From Dehalobacter restrictus DSM 9455 (GTDB lineage: Bacteria; Bacillota; Desulfitobacteriia; Desulfitobacteriales; Syntrophobotulaceae): a stretch of 64,000 nucleotides of DNA. Location: the NCBI RefSeq assembly GCF_000512895.1, contig NZ_CP007033.1, positions 1,785,001 through 1,849,000 of the forward strand, given 5' to 3'. The notes under the pieces are model-generated. The model had not been told where the DNA came from. It saw only the letters and a list, made by a program, of their open reading frames with translations, and ran no database searches. The position numbers were made by a program, and so were the translations under genes. Of this stretch, positions 42,932 through 51,770 are shown piece by piece. Each line of letters starts with the position of its first letter. The stretch's first letter is position 1.

Positions 42932-43594
42932 TTACTTCGTCTTTCTGAAATAAGCATATGTCATCGGCTCACCGCTGCCACGGACTTCGGCTGCTGTGAC
43001 TCTGCCCAAAAACAAGGTATGCGTGCCGGTATCCATCGAATTCGCGACTTCTGCCTCCACGGTGGTCAGCACTTCATCAAGCAGCAAAATGCCGGACGAT
43101 CCGCGGTGCGCTTTGATTCCGTCAAATTTATCGAACTCCCTGCCTGACCTGTAGCCAAATCTTCTAACGAGGTCATGTCCGTTCTGGTCCAGAACGGATA
43201 TGCCGAACTTGCCGCTTTGCATGATCAGTTCATGCGTGAAGTTTTTCTTATTAATACCAATCGCAATCTGCACGGGATCGGAAGTAATCTGGAAACAGGT
43301 ATTGGCTGCCTGCCCGTTGTCTTTGCCGTTAGCGGCCGCCGTAATAATAAACAAACCGTAGGAAATGGACTGTACCGCTTTAACAATCTTCTCCTCGGGA
43401 CTTAATCCGGTCTGAGCAGGACTCGTCATGGCAGCTTCGGCATTCTTGACGGAATCGTCCTTGCTGTTTTCGTCCTGCTTCGGTTCCTCCTCCACCCTGA
43501 CAAAGTTGCTGGAATCGACACCGCAGACCGGACAGGCTTCCGGAGGATTATCTCCTTCATGTATGTAGCCGCAAACAACACAGCGCCATTTCAT
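42932..43594 (-). CDS. Rubredoxin-like / flavin reductase fusion (Hrb-like flavoprotein)
   Basis: A 220-residue fusion. A short N-terminal rubredoxin-like knuckle pair (CVVCGYIHEGDNPPEACPVCG, spaced as in rubrerythrin) binds iron. A Ser/Glu-rich linker follows (about 40-65). The flavin reductase/FMN-binding domain comes next (SYGLFIITAAANGKDNGQAA; FQITSDPVQIAIGINKKNFT; VLDQNGHDLVRRFGYRSGRE). It likely transfers electrons to oxygen- or NO-detoxifying proteins in an anaerobe. It resembles high-molecular-weight rubredoxin with the domain order reversed. Confidence 0.88.
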   Translation of the reverse strand: MKWRCVVCGYIHEGDNPPEACPVCGVDSSNFVRVEEEPKQDENSKDDSVKNAEAAMTSPAQTGLSPEEKIVKAVQSISYGLFIITAAANGKDNGQAANTCFQITSDPVQIAIGINKKNFTHELIMQSGKFGISVLDQNGHDLVRRFGYRSGREFDKFDGIKAHRGSSGILLLDEVLTTVEAEVANSMDTGTHTLFLGRVTAAEVRGSGEPMTYAYFRKTK

Positions 43595-43649
43595 ATCTCC
43601 ACGCTCCCTTTTGTAACAATAATTTATTTATAATCATTATAACTTGCTT

Positions 43650-45233
43650 TTACAGATTTTTAAACTCCCAATATACTTTTTTTAGAAAAGCATGATTTAA
43701 TTCCGGCTTCATCTCTTCCATGGCTCTTTTGCGGACAAGATCCTTAAAGGTTCCGAGACTCGAGCCGCTTAATCCCTGCTGCATCGCATACTGCCGGAAT
43801 AGTTTCCAGTCAAGCTGCATCAGGTTTTCTTTCTGCCACAAAGCCACCGCAATCAATTCGGCAAAAATTCTTTCAAAAATATTGTTCTGAGTAGTGGTAT
43901 GAAGTTTTCCGGCCTGATAATCTGCTTTCCATAAAATCAAGAAATCATGGATGTTCTTTAATTCAAAGTTTCTGCCGTCCCAACAGACTTTCCAAACGAG
44001 CTCCGCCACTCTGTTCTTGAAAGGCCGCTTGGCAATTTCTCCTCTGAACTCCGGCATGAATACGAGTGTTGCCTGCATATGATTCTCAACAAGTTTTATA
44101 AGGTTCTGTTCCTGTTTTTTGCCGATCCCGTCAAAAAACATTGAAAATGTATAGCGTTTAAGGACATCGGCCAGAAGCCTGGCGCTTGCCGCTTCATGTG
44201 TCAGGAAATGTCGTTTGCCGTTTTCGACGTAGATAAGACCAAAATTAGCCGGTTCACCGTCTATGACCTTTTTAAACTGCACAATTTCCGGGTATTGGTC
44301 CAGTCTTGCTCCAAGGATCCGAATCTTTTTTCCAATTAAAGACTTCAGCTTATATTCCAGTTCCCGGGGTCCTCTTGTCCCAACGATTTTAAATCCCTCA
44401 AGCAAGTAGTTCTGGTCGGCAAACTTTAGCGTCCCGGATACATGGCATTCCCGGCTAGCTACTTCCCACTTGCCGGAATCATGAAACAGGCCTGCCAGAC
44501 GCAGATAAAGATCTTCAGGGGTATTCCGAAATACGGCCATGGTATGTTCCCAGACATCCAGGGAATGGTACTGATTCTGTTCAAGACCCTTCAGCCTGGC
44601 CAACTCAGGTAAATACATATCCCAGTAGCCGATTCTGTCCAACATCCGCACGGCCTTTTCAGCCTCGGCCAAAACAAGAATCCCGGCAAGTTCCGCCGTA
44701 ATTCTTTCCCGGGATGTGCTGCTCAGAAAAGAAAGATGGTCCGTTGCCTGCTCCCAGGTATCGGGATCGATTTCCAACGAGAACTTCACCGCGAATTTGA
44801 CCATCCTTAAAATACGGACAGGATCTTCCCGGAACCGTTCATCAGGCTTACCGCAGGCTCTAAGAATTTTGGCTTCCAGATCCTTTCTGCCTTCCATCGG
44901 GTCATAAAGTTCCCCCGACACCGGATCCTGATAAATCGCATTAATGGTAAAGTCCCGGCGCTGGGCATCTTTCTCTAGTTCTTCGGCCTGCACGACATCC
45001 ACTTTGGAACCTTCCGTAAAAATGCTGGCTGTCGAGAAATGCCTGCCAATGATCTGAACGGAGAAGCCTTGCTCACGGAGGATATCTTGGACTTCTTCAG
45101 GGCTCAGCCCGCACACCAAATCCATGTCCGGAGACTCCAGTCCCAGGACTTGGTTACGTACCGCTCCTCCTACGATCCAGATGCGGGTATGGCGGGACAA
45201 TCGTTCGATAACATTTTTCTGGAAGTCATTCAT
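43650..45233 (-). CDS. cca: tRNA nucleotidyltransferase (CCA-adding family) with HD domain
   Basis: Class II nucleotidyltransferase of 527 residues. The catalytic head has VGGAVRNQVLGLESPDMDLV (with the DxD metal site) and RRDFTINAIYQDPVSGELYD. The neck contains REDPVRILRMVKFAVKF. A long C-terminal part includes an HD element (YLRLAGLFHDSGKWEVA). It adds CCA to tRNA 3' ends; a poly(A) polymerase is the family alternative. The extra C-terminal length (about 100 residues) is larger than simple Cca. Both tRNAs in this window already encode CCA, so it would serve mainly in repair. Confidence 0.85.
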   Translation of the reverse strand: MNDFQKNVIERLSRHTRIWIVGGAVRNQVLGLESPDMDLVCGLSPEEVQDILREQGFSVQIIGRHFSTASIFTEGSKVDVVQAEELEKDAQRRDFTINAIYQDPVSGELYDPMEGRKDLEAKILRACGKPDERFREDPVRILRMVKFAVKFSLEIDPDTWEQATDHLSFLSSTSRERITAELAGILVLAEAEKAVRMLDRIGYWDMYLPELARLKGLEQNQYHSLDVWEHTMAVFRNTPEDLYLRLAGLFHDSGKWEVASRECHVSGTLKFADQNYLLEGFKIVGTRGPRELEYKLKSLIGKKIRILGARLDQYPEIVQFKKVIDGEPANFGLIYVENGKRHFLTHEAASARLLADVLKRYTFSMFFDGIGKKQEQNLIKLVENHMQATLVFMPEFRGEIAKRPFKNRVAELVWKVCWDGRNFELKNIHDFLILWKADYQAGKLHTTTQNNIFERIFAELIAVALWQKENLMQLDWKLFRQYAMQQGLSGSSLGTFKDLVRKRAMEEMKPELNHAFLKKVYWEFKNL

Positions 45234-45328
45234 AGGACTCCTCCGGATCTCTTTTATGCCCGTTTCTCGCGCTTCAATATTCTAAGCTCCTACTTAGTTA
45301 AGCGTTCTATATTCAAGCACGTGTTTTT

Positions 45329-46267
45329 TTAATACCCTGCCCTATAGTCTACAATATTGATCATTTGACCGGAGTCAGGATATTTGGCCAGATTTGTCTG
45401 AAACACTTCCCACATGCGTTCAGAGGTTTGAACCGTCCTACCGCCGATATGCGGCGTAAGGAAGACATTATCCAGTTCCCAGAATGGGCTGTCTTCCGGC
45501 AGCGGCTCTTTCCTGAATACGTCAAGCGCCGCCGCGGCTATCTTTTTACTTTTAAGTGCTTCGATCAGGGCATCCTCGTCAACGACTTGTCCTCTGGCCA
45601 CATTGATGAATAATGCTCTGTCCTTCATCTGATGGATAAAGTCTGCATTGACAAGTTCCTTCGTTTCCGGTGTCAGCGGCAGGACGACAACGACAACATC
45701 ACTGACCGCCAGAATCCCGGGCATTTCCTCCAGAGGCACGATCTTTTCAAAAGCCTGGTCCTGACCGCCATGAAGTGATACGCCATAAACCGTCATCCCA
45801 AAAGCCCCGCACCGCTTGGCAATCTCTTTGCCAATGGTACCTGCCCCCACGATGCAGACCGATTTGCCGTACATTTCGGAAATCTTCGGTTTTGCGCTGA
45901 ATATCTTCTGTTCCTGCTGTGATACAAATGTATTGCCCTGTCTTAAGAGCATCAGGATACTCCAGATGACGTGCTCGGCCATCTGGATCTTATGGGCGCC
46001 TTTGACATTCGTCAGCATGACGCCCCTCGAAACAAGCCTGTTCAGAGGCAGCATATCGACCCCTGCGCTTAAGGTTTGAATCCATTTGAGATTCGGATAC
46101 AGATTAATGGTATCCTCTTTGATATCCCAGCCATACGTAAGCAGTACATCCGCTTCCGGGTCTGGCTCTGTAAAGTCCCTCACCTGAACGATCTGAGCAC
46201 CCGGTCGAATTGCCAGCAATCTTTCCAAAAGATCATCCGATATTTTTATACTGCTCAGGATCTTCAT
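45329..46267 (-). CDS. D-isomer 2-hydroxyacid dehydrogenase family protein
   Basis: NAD(P)-dependent oxidoreductase of 312 residues. It has a Rossmann motif VGAGTIGKEIAKRCGAFG, INVARGQVVDEDALIEAL, DVFRKEPLPEDSPFWELD and TPHIGGRT with the catalytic His; the upstream Arg/Glu region is also in place. AGGAG lies 9 bases before the ATG at 46267. The longer frame to 46390 would read through the dispersed repeat and is rejected. Substrate unclear (glyoxylate, hydroxypyruvate or branched 2-hydroxyacids). Confidence 0.9.
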   Translation of the reverse strand: MKILSSIKISDDLLERLLAIRPGAQIVQVRDFTEPDPEADVLLTYGWDIKEDTINLYPNLKWIQTLSAGVDMLPLNRLVSRGVMLTNVKGAHKIQMAEHVIWSILMLLRQGNTFVSQQEQKIFSAKPKISEMYGKSVCIVGAGTIGKEIAKRCGAFGMTVYGVSLHGGQDQAFEKIVPLEEMPGILAVSDVVVVVLPLTPETKELVNADFIHQMKDRALFINVARGQVVDEDALIEALKSKKIAAAALDVFRKEPLPEDSPFWELDNVFLTPHIGGRTVQTSERMWEVFQTNLAKYPDSGQMINIVDYRAGY

Positions 46268-46322
46268 TACTTTTCTCTCCTCTTGCTCCTGTTGTATGGT
46301 TGGTTCGTATTTTGTAATGGGA

Positions 46323-46539
46323 GTCTGGGGGCCACAATTCCGCTTTCGGCAAATAGCACCCTCCATGGCGAGTCGCTCTTTGCCATCCATGGCATCGCGA
46401 CATTAGGCCATCCGTGGCCGTCAAACTGCCGCGCTCCGCATCCATGCTCCGCTTGACGCCGGAACTTGTGGCACCCAGACTTAATATGGGGTCAGGATTG
46501 TATGAAATTACTTGAGTAAAGAATTTAAGAATGTTGTAC
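46323..46539. repeat. Dispersed palindromic repeat, copy B (uninterrupted)
   Basis: Outer arms GTCTGGGGGCCACAA (46323) and TTGTGGCACCCAGAC (46466-46480) are inverted. The core includes CCGCTTTCGGCAAATAGC, CCCTCCATGGCG and GCCGCGCTCCGCATCCATGC. A nested sub-unit (46381-46422) is the same as in copy D. A 60-bp tail shared with copy A ends TTTAAGAATGTTGTAC. It lies between the hydroxyacid dehydrogenase start and the M29 peptidase stop. Confidence 0.85.
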
Positions 46540-46547
46540 TCGATACG

Positions 46548-47663
46548 TTATCTGAGGTTTTCAGGATTCAGGACCTGCAGCTCCGCTGGCATAAACCTGC
46601 CGTCTTTCCTGATCAGTTCCCCGTCAAAATAGACCTCTCCGCCGCCGTATTCCGGTCTCTGGATGCATACCAGATCCCAATGGACTGCGGACTGGTTGCC
46701 ATTGTCGCATTCGTCATAGGCCGAACCTGGGGTGAAATGAAAACTTCCGTCGATCTTCTCATCAAACAATGTATCTTTCATCGCCTTCTGAATGTACGGG
46801 TTAAAGCCGAACGAAAACTCACCGATATACCTCGCACCTTCATCGGTATCGAGAATTTTATTAATTCTTTCGGTATCGTTGGCTGAAGCCTTGATAATTT
46901 TGCCGTCTTTGAATTCCAGTACGATGGATTCATACGTAAATCCCTGATAAACAGCCGGGGTGTTATAGGTGATGATGCCGTTGACCGAATCTCGGACCGG
47001 CGCTGTGAAAAGCTCACCGTCAGGAATATTCATCTTGCCGTCGCACTTGATCGCTGGCAGCCCCTTGATTGAAAAAGAAAGATCCGTTCCAGGCCCTGCG
47101 ATCCTTACCATGTTGGTCTTTTCCATCCGTTCTTTCAGCGGATCCATCGCTCTGGACATTTTGGAATAATCCAGATTGCAGACTTTAAAGTAAAAATCTT
47201 CAAAAGCTTCCGTGCTCATCTCAGCAAGCTGCGCCATCGACGGATTCGGATAGCGAAGTACACACCAGCGGGTATGCTTGACTCTTTGCTCGGAATGGAG
47301 TGGTTTCGAGTAATGGCTCATGTAGATTTGCATTTTATCCGCAGGGACATCGGCCAGCTCGTTAATATTTTCTCCCGAGCGTATTCCGATATAAGCCTGC
47401 ATGTCCTTCATTCTGGCGACTTCCCACTTTGCTTGGCTTTGAGCCTGTTCGACTGAAAGCCCTTTTAATATTTCACGCTGCAGGGTATGATGCGTAATAT
47501 TAAGAAAAGGCTGCGCGCCGGCTTCATAAGCCTCTCTGACCAGCGCCCGGGCTAAAGGAATTTCCAGCCCCGATAGCTCAATCAGGATATGTTCGCCTTC
47601 CTTTAACTCAATGGAATAATGGATTAAATTTTTGGCCAATACGTCTATTCTCTGATCATTCAT
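46548..47663 (-). CDS. M29-family aminopeptidase (AmpS/PepS type)
   Basis: Co-dependent metallo-aminopeptidase of 371 residues. The N-terminal domain has ELKEGEHILIELSGLEIPLA and REAYEAGAQPFLNITHHTLQ. Metal-ligand regions are in the C-terminal half: a Glu-rich SIVLEFKDGKIIKASANDTE, GEFSFGFNPYIQKAM, TLFDEKIDGSFHFTPGSAYD and SAVHWDLVCIQ (His/Asp ligands). The length matches the family. It releases N-terminal amino acids in the cytoplasm. It is a single gene with AAAAGAGGTAAC before the ATG. Confidence 0.92.
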   Translation of the reverse strand: MNDQRIDVLAKNLIHYSIELKEGEHILIELSGLEIPLARALVREAYEAGAQPFLNITHHTLQREILKGLSVEQAQSQAKWEVARMKDMQAYIGIRSGENINELADVPADKMQIYMSHYSKPLHSEQRVKHTRWCVLRYPNPSMAQLAEMSTEAFEDFYFKVCNLDYSKMSRAMDPLKERMEKTNMVRIAGPGTDLSFSIKGLPAIKCDGKMNIPDGELFTAPVRDSVNGIITYNTPAVYQGFTYESIVLEFKDGKIIKASANDTERINKILDTDEGARYIGEFSFGFNPYIQKAMKDTLFDEKIDGSFHFTPGSAYDECDNGNQSAVHWDLVCIQRPEYGGGEVYFDGELIRKDGRFMPAELQVLNPENLR

Positions 47664-47708
47664 GCTGTAGTTACCTCTTTTCTGCTTGTTCGTTTTGCCT
47701 GACCCATA

Positions 47709-47738
47709 TTGGTTAATTTTTACTATAGTTATTATAAT
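47709..47738 (+). promoter_or_regulatory. Promoter for the RluA-type gene
   Basis: TTGGTT (47709-47714), 18 bp, perfect TATAAT (47733-47738), about 95 bp before the ATG. Confidence 0.5.
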
Positions 47739-47834
47739 ATATTTTTTATTTCTTTACGCAACATCTTGCTAAACTATTCTATTAAATCATAATATATGTC
47801 TATCAGATAATGCTTATTCTATTAGGAGAAGAAC

Positions 47835-48731
47835 ATGAATGCAAATAAATTATTCACATACACTTTAACGCCCGAAGATGACGGCAGGAAATACCAGGAC
47901 ATACTTCTAAGGCGCTTCCATTTTTCCCGTAAGGTGCTGCAAAAGCTGAAAGTCGGCGAAAATGTCTGGATTGACGGCAAATTCACCTATCTGACTGCCC
48001 GCGGCAAAACAGGACAGACCCTTGTCGTGAATATCCTGGAAGAAGAGCCGGCAACGGTCTCCGGAGAAACGCTGCCTATTGAGATTCTCTTTGAAGACGA
48101 AATCTTCCTCGCGGTCAACAAGCCGCCCGGCCAGGTCATCCACCCCAACTCGAGGTATCGGACCGGAACGCTCGCCAATGCGGTGGTCGGTTACTGGGAA
48201 AGCAAAGGTGAAACCAGGCCTTTCCGGCCAGTCTCGCGGATCGATCGCAATACGTCCGGCGTTGTGCTGATCGCCAAATCCCGCTATGCCCACCAGCAGT
48301 TGGCCGCCCTTTCTATCAGAAACAAAGTTGAAAAGAAATATCTCGGTATTGTGGAAGGGAATTTCCCTTTGGAACAGGGTGAATGGCCCCTCCCGATACG
48401 GCTTAAGTCGGGCAGCAAGATTGTCCGGGAAGTTCATCCGGACGGACAGTCGGCGCTGACGCTGTTTCGAACGCTGCAGCATTACCCGGGCTATACCCTG
48501 ATGGAATTCACCCTGGTCACCGGTCGGACGCACCAGATCAGAGTGCATGCCCAGGCCGCCGGCCATCCCCTTTTGGGAGATGATTTGTATAGCGGCAGTA
48601 TGAAATATATGCAAAGGCAAGCCCTGCACTGTTATAGCTATGGTTTCACGCATCCCTTAAATATGCAGCCTCTTCAAATCCAGGCTCCGGTGCCAGCGGA
48701 TATCGCTATGCTTATCCAAAGTAAAAAATAA
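47835..48731 (+). CDS. RluA-family pseudouridine synthase
   Basis: RNA pseudouridine synthase of 298 residues. An N-terminal S4-like region (YQDILLRRFHFSRKVLQKLK) precedes the catalytic domain: AVNKPPGQVIHPNSRYRTGT, RPVSRIDRNTSGVVLIAKSR (R-x-D-x-x-T/S-S-G with the catalytic Asp), KKYLGIVEGNFPLEQGEW, TGRTHQIRVHAQAAGHPLLG and DDLYSG. Several paralogues exist in Firmicutes, so no rlu number is assigned. AGGAGAAGAAC precedes the ATG. Confidence 0.93.
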   Translation: MNANKLFTYTLTPEDDGRKYQDILLRRFHFSRKVLQKLKVGENVWIDGKFTYLTARGKTGQTLVVNILEEEPATVSGETLPIEILFEDEIFLAVNKPPGQVIHPNSRYRTGTLANAVVGYWESKGETRPFRPVSRIDRNTSGVVLIAKSRYAHQQLAALSIRNKVEKKYLGIVEGNFPLEQGEWPLPIRLKSGSKIVREVHPDGQSALTLFRTLQHYPGYTLMEFTLVTGRTHQIRVHAQAAGHPLLGDDLYSGSMKYMQRQALHCYSYGFTHPLNMQPLQIQAPVPADIAMLIQSKK

Positions 48732-48763
48732 TACCGCTCCTTGCCATTTGGCAGCGCGGTATT
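48730..48763 (+). terminator. Hairpin after the RluA gene, carrying a repeat-family sub-unit (copy E)
   Basis: AATACCGC (48730-48737) pairs with GCGGTATT (48756-48763), with inner TGCCA/TGGCA. It starts at the stop codon. The interior CGCTCCTTGCCATTTGGCA resembles CGCTCCTTGCCATCCATGGC of repeat copy D. The U-tract is poor. Confidence 0.5.
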
Positions 48764-48799
48764 CGTTCCCGAATCAAAAGAACAGCTAAATCTGATGAT

Positions 48800-49285
48800 T
48801 TATTTCGTACAATTTTCAGAATTTTTTTGTGTGATTTCCGACTTCCGCTGTAACGTCTGAAGTATGTCTTCCTGTCTTTTTTCAATTACATCTAAACGTT
48901 TCAGTACTTCCTCAATCAGGATCTCCGATTTCAGGTTAACCTCATAATCATGCTCTGCTCTTAGTCGGTCCCTATTCTCCTGCCTGTTTTGACTCATCAT
49001 AATAACCGGCGCTTGCATTGCAGCGATACAGGATAGCACAAGATTTAACAGAATAAAAGGGTACTGGTCAAATGCATGACCGAATAGAAGTATGGTATTT
49101 AGCACGATCCAGGATAAAAGGACGGAAATAAAGATAATGATAAAGGTCCAGCTGCCTGCGAAGTCTGCAAGCTTATCCGCCAGCCTTTCACCAAAAGAAA
49201 GACCTCCCTCATGTACTTCAAAGGTATTTTTTGAATGACGGGCTTCGGCAAGTTCCTCAATGGTTTTATTTTCAATGTTTTCCAC
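48800..49285 (-). CDS. DUF1003 membrane protein
   Basis: A 161-residue protein with two hydrophobic segments: GSWTFIIIFISVLLSWIVLN and FILLNLVLSCIAAMQAPVIM. These are followed by SQNRQENRDRLRAEHDYEVN, the family hallmark. The C-terminal tail is a coiled coil (EEVLKRLDVIEKRQEDILQT). The start is GTG with GAGGGTG upstream. The function is unknown. It is convergent with the RluA gene. Confidence 0.87.
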   Translation of the reverse strand: MENIENKTIEELAEARHSKNTFEVHEGGLSFGERLADKLADFAGSWTFIIIFISVLLSWIVLNTILLFGHAFDQYPFILLNLVLSCIAAMQAPVIMMSQNRQENRDRLRAEHDYEVNLKSEILIEEVLKRLDVIEKRQEDILQTLQRKSEITQKNSENCTK

Positions 49286-49449
49286 GAATTCACCCTCTTC
49301 AAGTTCACTGTAAATCTTCTTTTCCTATCATAATCAATTTCTAAAGCCAAAACAAGTTTTTATGATCGAAGCCATTGCTAAAAAAGTCATTGCTAAAATT
49401 CACACTCAAATTATAATGATAATATTAAGTGAGAAAGGAACTGGATACC

Positions 49450-50328
49450 ATGAATGCAGATGAAATCAAGCAAGGATTACGCCAACACGGCTACATAGCC
49501 GATGACAGTACCGCCATGATCCTGCAATATTCCTTGCTGCTAAATAAACCCTTGTTAATTGAAGGTCCGGCCGGAGCCGGAAAAACTGAGCTTGCCAAGG
49601 CCTGGTGCCAGTACCTCAATCGAGAATTGATCCGCCTCCAGTGCTATGAAGGCATCGATGAAGGCAAAGCTCTTTATGAATGGGACTACCAGAAACAGCT
49701 TCTCTATATTCAGACCAAAGGACCGGGAACCAACGCGTGGTCTGATACGAGTGAGAATATTTATACAAATGAGTTTTTGCTGAAAAGGCCTCTGTTGAAG
49801 GCCATAACAGGCGAAACCCCTTCCGTTTTGTTGATCGATGAAATCGATAAAAGCGACGAGGAATTTGAAAGCTTTCTGCTGGAGATTCTGTCGGACTGGC
49901 AAATTTCAATACCGGAGATTGGAACGATTTCCGCTGTGAGCATCCCTTCCGTCCTGCTGACCAGCAACAGCACGCGAAACTTAAGCCAGGCGCTAAGAAG
50001 AAGATGTCTGTACCTTCATCTTGATTACCCGAACGAGCAGAGAGAACTTGAGATTCTTCAGATCCACTTCCCGAATCTAAAGGAGAGCCTTGGCAAACAG
50101 GCGGTTACTTTCATCCGCAAATTGCGGCTCGAGAAGCTCAAAAAACACCCCAGCATCAGCGAAGTGATCGATTGGGTCAACATCCTGGAACAGCTGCAGG
50201 TCGAAGAACTAACGGCGGAAGTCGCTTCCAGCGCGCTGAACATCCTTTTCAAATACCAGGATGACTGCCAGCATGTCCTGGAAAAAGTGAACCAAAAGGA
50301 TTGGTTTGATGGAATACTTCATTCTTAA
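49450..50328 (+). CDS. MoxR-type AAA+ ATPase
   Basis: A 292-residue AAA+ protein. Walker A is IEGPAGAGKTELAKA (about residue 38), Walker B is VLLIDEIDKSDEEFES, sensor 1 is LLTSNSTRNLSQALRRRCLY, with an arginine finger in RRRC and a lid region to the C-terminus. I start at 49450 because AAAGGAA precedes that ATG; the GTG at 49429 has no site. It overlaps the VWA-domain gene by 20 bp. MoxR-VWA pairs typically act as metal-insertion or protein-maturation chaperones; the client is unknown here. Confidence 0.92.
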   Translation: MNADEIKQGLRQHGYIADDSTAMILQYSLLLNKPLLIEGPAGAGKTELAKAWCQYLNRELIRLQCYEGIDEGKALYEWDYQKQLLYIQTKGPGTNAWSDTSENIYTNEFLLKRPLLKAITGETPSVLLIDEIDKSDEEFESFLLEILSDWQISIPEIGTISAVSIPSVLLTSNSTRNLSQALRRRCLYLHLDYPNEQRELEILQIHFPNLKESLGKQAVTFIRKLRLEKLKKHPSISEVIDWVNILEQLQVEELTAEVASSALNILFKYQDDCQHVLEKVNQKDWFDGILHS

Positions 50329-51673
50329 AATTGCCGGACTGCTCAGAAAATCCGGCATTAACGTAAATTCACGCGAAATATCTGACTGCATCCGGCTGCT
50401 GAAAATGCTCGATCTTGATAAAATGGATAAATATACTTTTTATCACCTCATTAATACGACGCTGATCAAATCTCCTTGGGGCCCTGATTATGCTTTATGG
50501 CTGATCGAGTTATATTTTGGCCCTGATTTGGAAATGTCGTCGGACCATCTGGGCATTCTAAAAAGCCGGGGCCGCTTTTCCCAGGAAGAAGGCCACGGAG
50601 GAAGTGCCGGCAAAACTGTCCCGCTAGAGCTCTTGATTGAGGCCGTGCTGAACAATGAAATCGATCTGATTTATGCTGTCCTGCAGGGCTTGAACCTGAA
50701 TCTTGAACTCAGCATCGAGGATCGCGAAAAAGGCCTGGCTGCTTTCCGGACCCAGAGCGGTTGGAATGAAGCAGCCAGCCATATTGAAAAGGCTTACCAA
50801 CAGAATGAACTATCTGAAGCGGAATACCTGGCGGCACGGGCAGCCCTTGAAGAATGGAACCATTTACTCAAAGATGAAATTGAACGCCAGCTGGCTAGAA
50901 ATATGAGTTCGGAGCATTTGATCCAGGAAATGAAAAAACGAAATCCACGAACGGTTTCGTTTCTGGACTGCGACGACGCGCAGATCACTCAAATGTCGCA
51001 GGAAATCCAGAAGATAGGCCGAAAACTGGCCGTCCGCAAAGGAAGGCGCCGCAAAGTAGGTCCAAGCGGCACTATCAATCTGAACCGTAGCATCAAACAT
51101 TCCCTGAAAACCTGCGGAATCCCGCTGAACCTGATAAAAATGCAGCGAAAACAATCGAAACCCGACCTCTGGCTGCTCTGTGACATGTCCAATTCCGTTA
51201 GCAAATTTATTTACTTCATGCTGATGTTTGTCTTCGCGACGCAGCAGCGCTATGCCAACGTCCGTTCATTTCTGTTCGTTGATCAGCTCGTGGAAGCGAC
51301 AGATTATTTCCAGGAGCAGGACTGGACAGGCTCACTTAGCAATTTGCGCAAAGTTAGCGGCTATAACCGCACAGGCTACTCCCATTATGGTAATGTGCTG
51401 CTGCAGTTTGCCGACCGCTATCTGCCTTTCCTGCCGAAGAAAACCACGGTGCTGATTTTAGGAGATGGCAAAAACAACCGGAACAGGCTGGACGGCAGCG
51501 ACGTCCTGGCCCAGATCAAAGAAAAAGCCGCAGCCTTGTACTGGCTGAATCCCCTAAGCAAGGACCAGTGGGACAAGGGCGACTGTCTGATGGGGAAATA
51601 CCAGGAGTATTGTACCGGTGCATTTTCTGTAGCGAATATTGAAGAGCTGGAACAATTTCTGAACTCTCTTTAG
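50309..51673 (+). CDS. VWA-domain (CoxE-like) protein, partner of the MoxR ATPase
   Basis: A 454-residue protein whose C-terminal half (about 290-454) is a CoxE-type von Willebrand A domain: a MIDAS-like LLCDMSNSVSKFIYF, GYNRTGYSHYGNVLLQ and TVLILGDGKNNRNR. The N-terminal half is helical and charged. It begins inside the MoxR gene (ATG at 50309), so expression is coupled. In known cases such pairs remodel metal enzymes (CoxD/CoxE). No oxidoreductase gene adjoins it, so its target is unknown. Confidence 0.88.
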   Translation: MEYFILKIAGLLRKSGINVNSREISDCIRLLKMLDLDKMDKYTFYHLINTTLIKSPWGPDYALWLIELYFGPDLEMSSDHLGILKSRGRFSQEEGHGGSAGKTVPLELLIEAVLNNEIDLIYAVLQGLNLNLELSIEDREKGLAAFRTQSGWNEAASHIEKAYQQNELSEAEYLAARAALEEWNHLLKDEIERQLARNMSSEHLIQEMKKRNPRTVSFLDCDDAQITQMSQEIQKIGRKLAVRKGRRRKVGPSGTINLNRSIKHSLKTCGIPLNLIKMQRKQSKPDLWLLCDMSNSVSKFIYFMLMFVFATQQRYANVRSFLFVDQLVEATDYFQEQDWTGSLSNLRKVSGYNRTGYSHYGNVLLQFADRYLPFLPKKTTVLILGDGKNNRNRLDGSDVLAQIKEKAAALYWLNPLSKDQWDKGDCLMGKYQEYCTGAFSVANIEELEQFLNSL

Positions 51674-51693
51674 GTTAAGACAACCGCGAAATG

Positions 51694-51751
51694 AAAGGGA
51701 CGAATCTTTATCCCCATTATTTAATTGAGGGAATAAAAAATTCGTCCCTTT
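51694..51751. terminator. Bidirectional terminator between VWA and Ca-binding-type genes
   Basis: AAAGGGACGAAT (51694-51705) pairs with ATTCGTCCCTTT (51740-51751), with an inner TATCCC/GGGAATA stem. It sits between convergent stops. Confidence 0.75.
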
Positions 51752-51770
51752 GTATTAGCTTATCCTCTCG

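Noticed and set aside
46268-46390. N-terminal extension of the hydroxyacid dehydrogenase
   Set aside because: It would translate the dispersed repeat; the ATG at 46267 has AGGAG in front.
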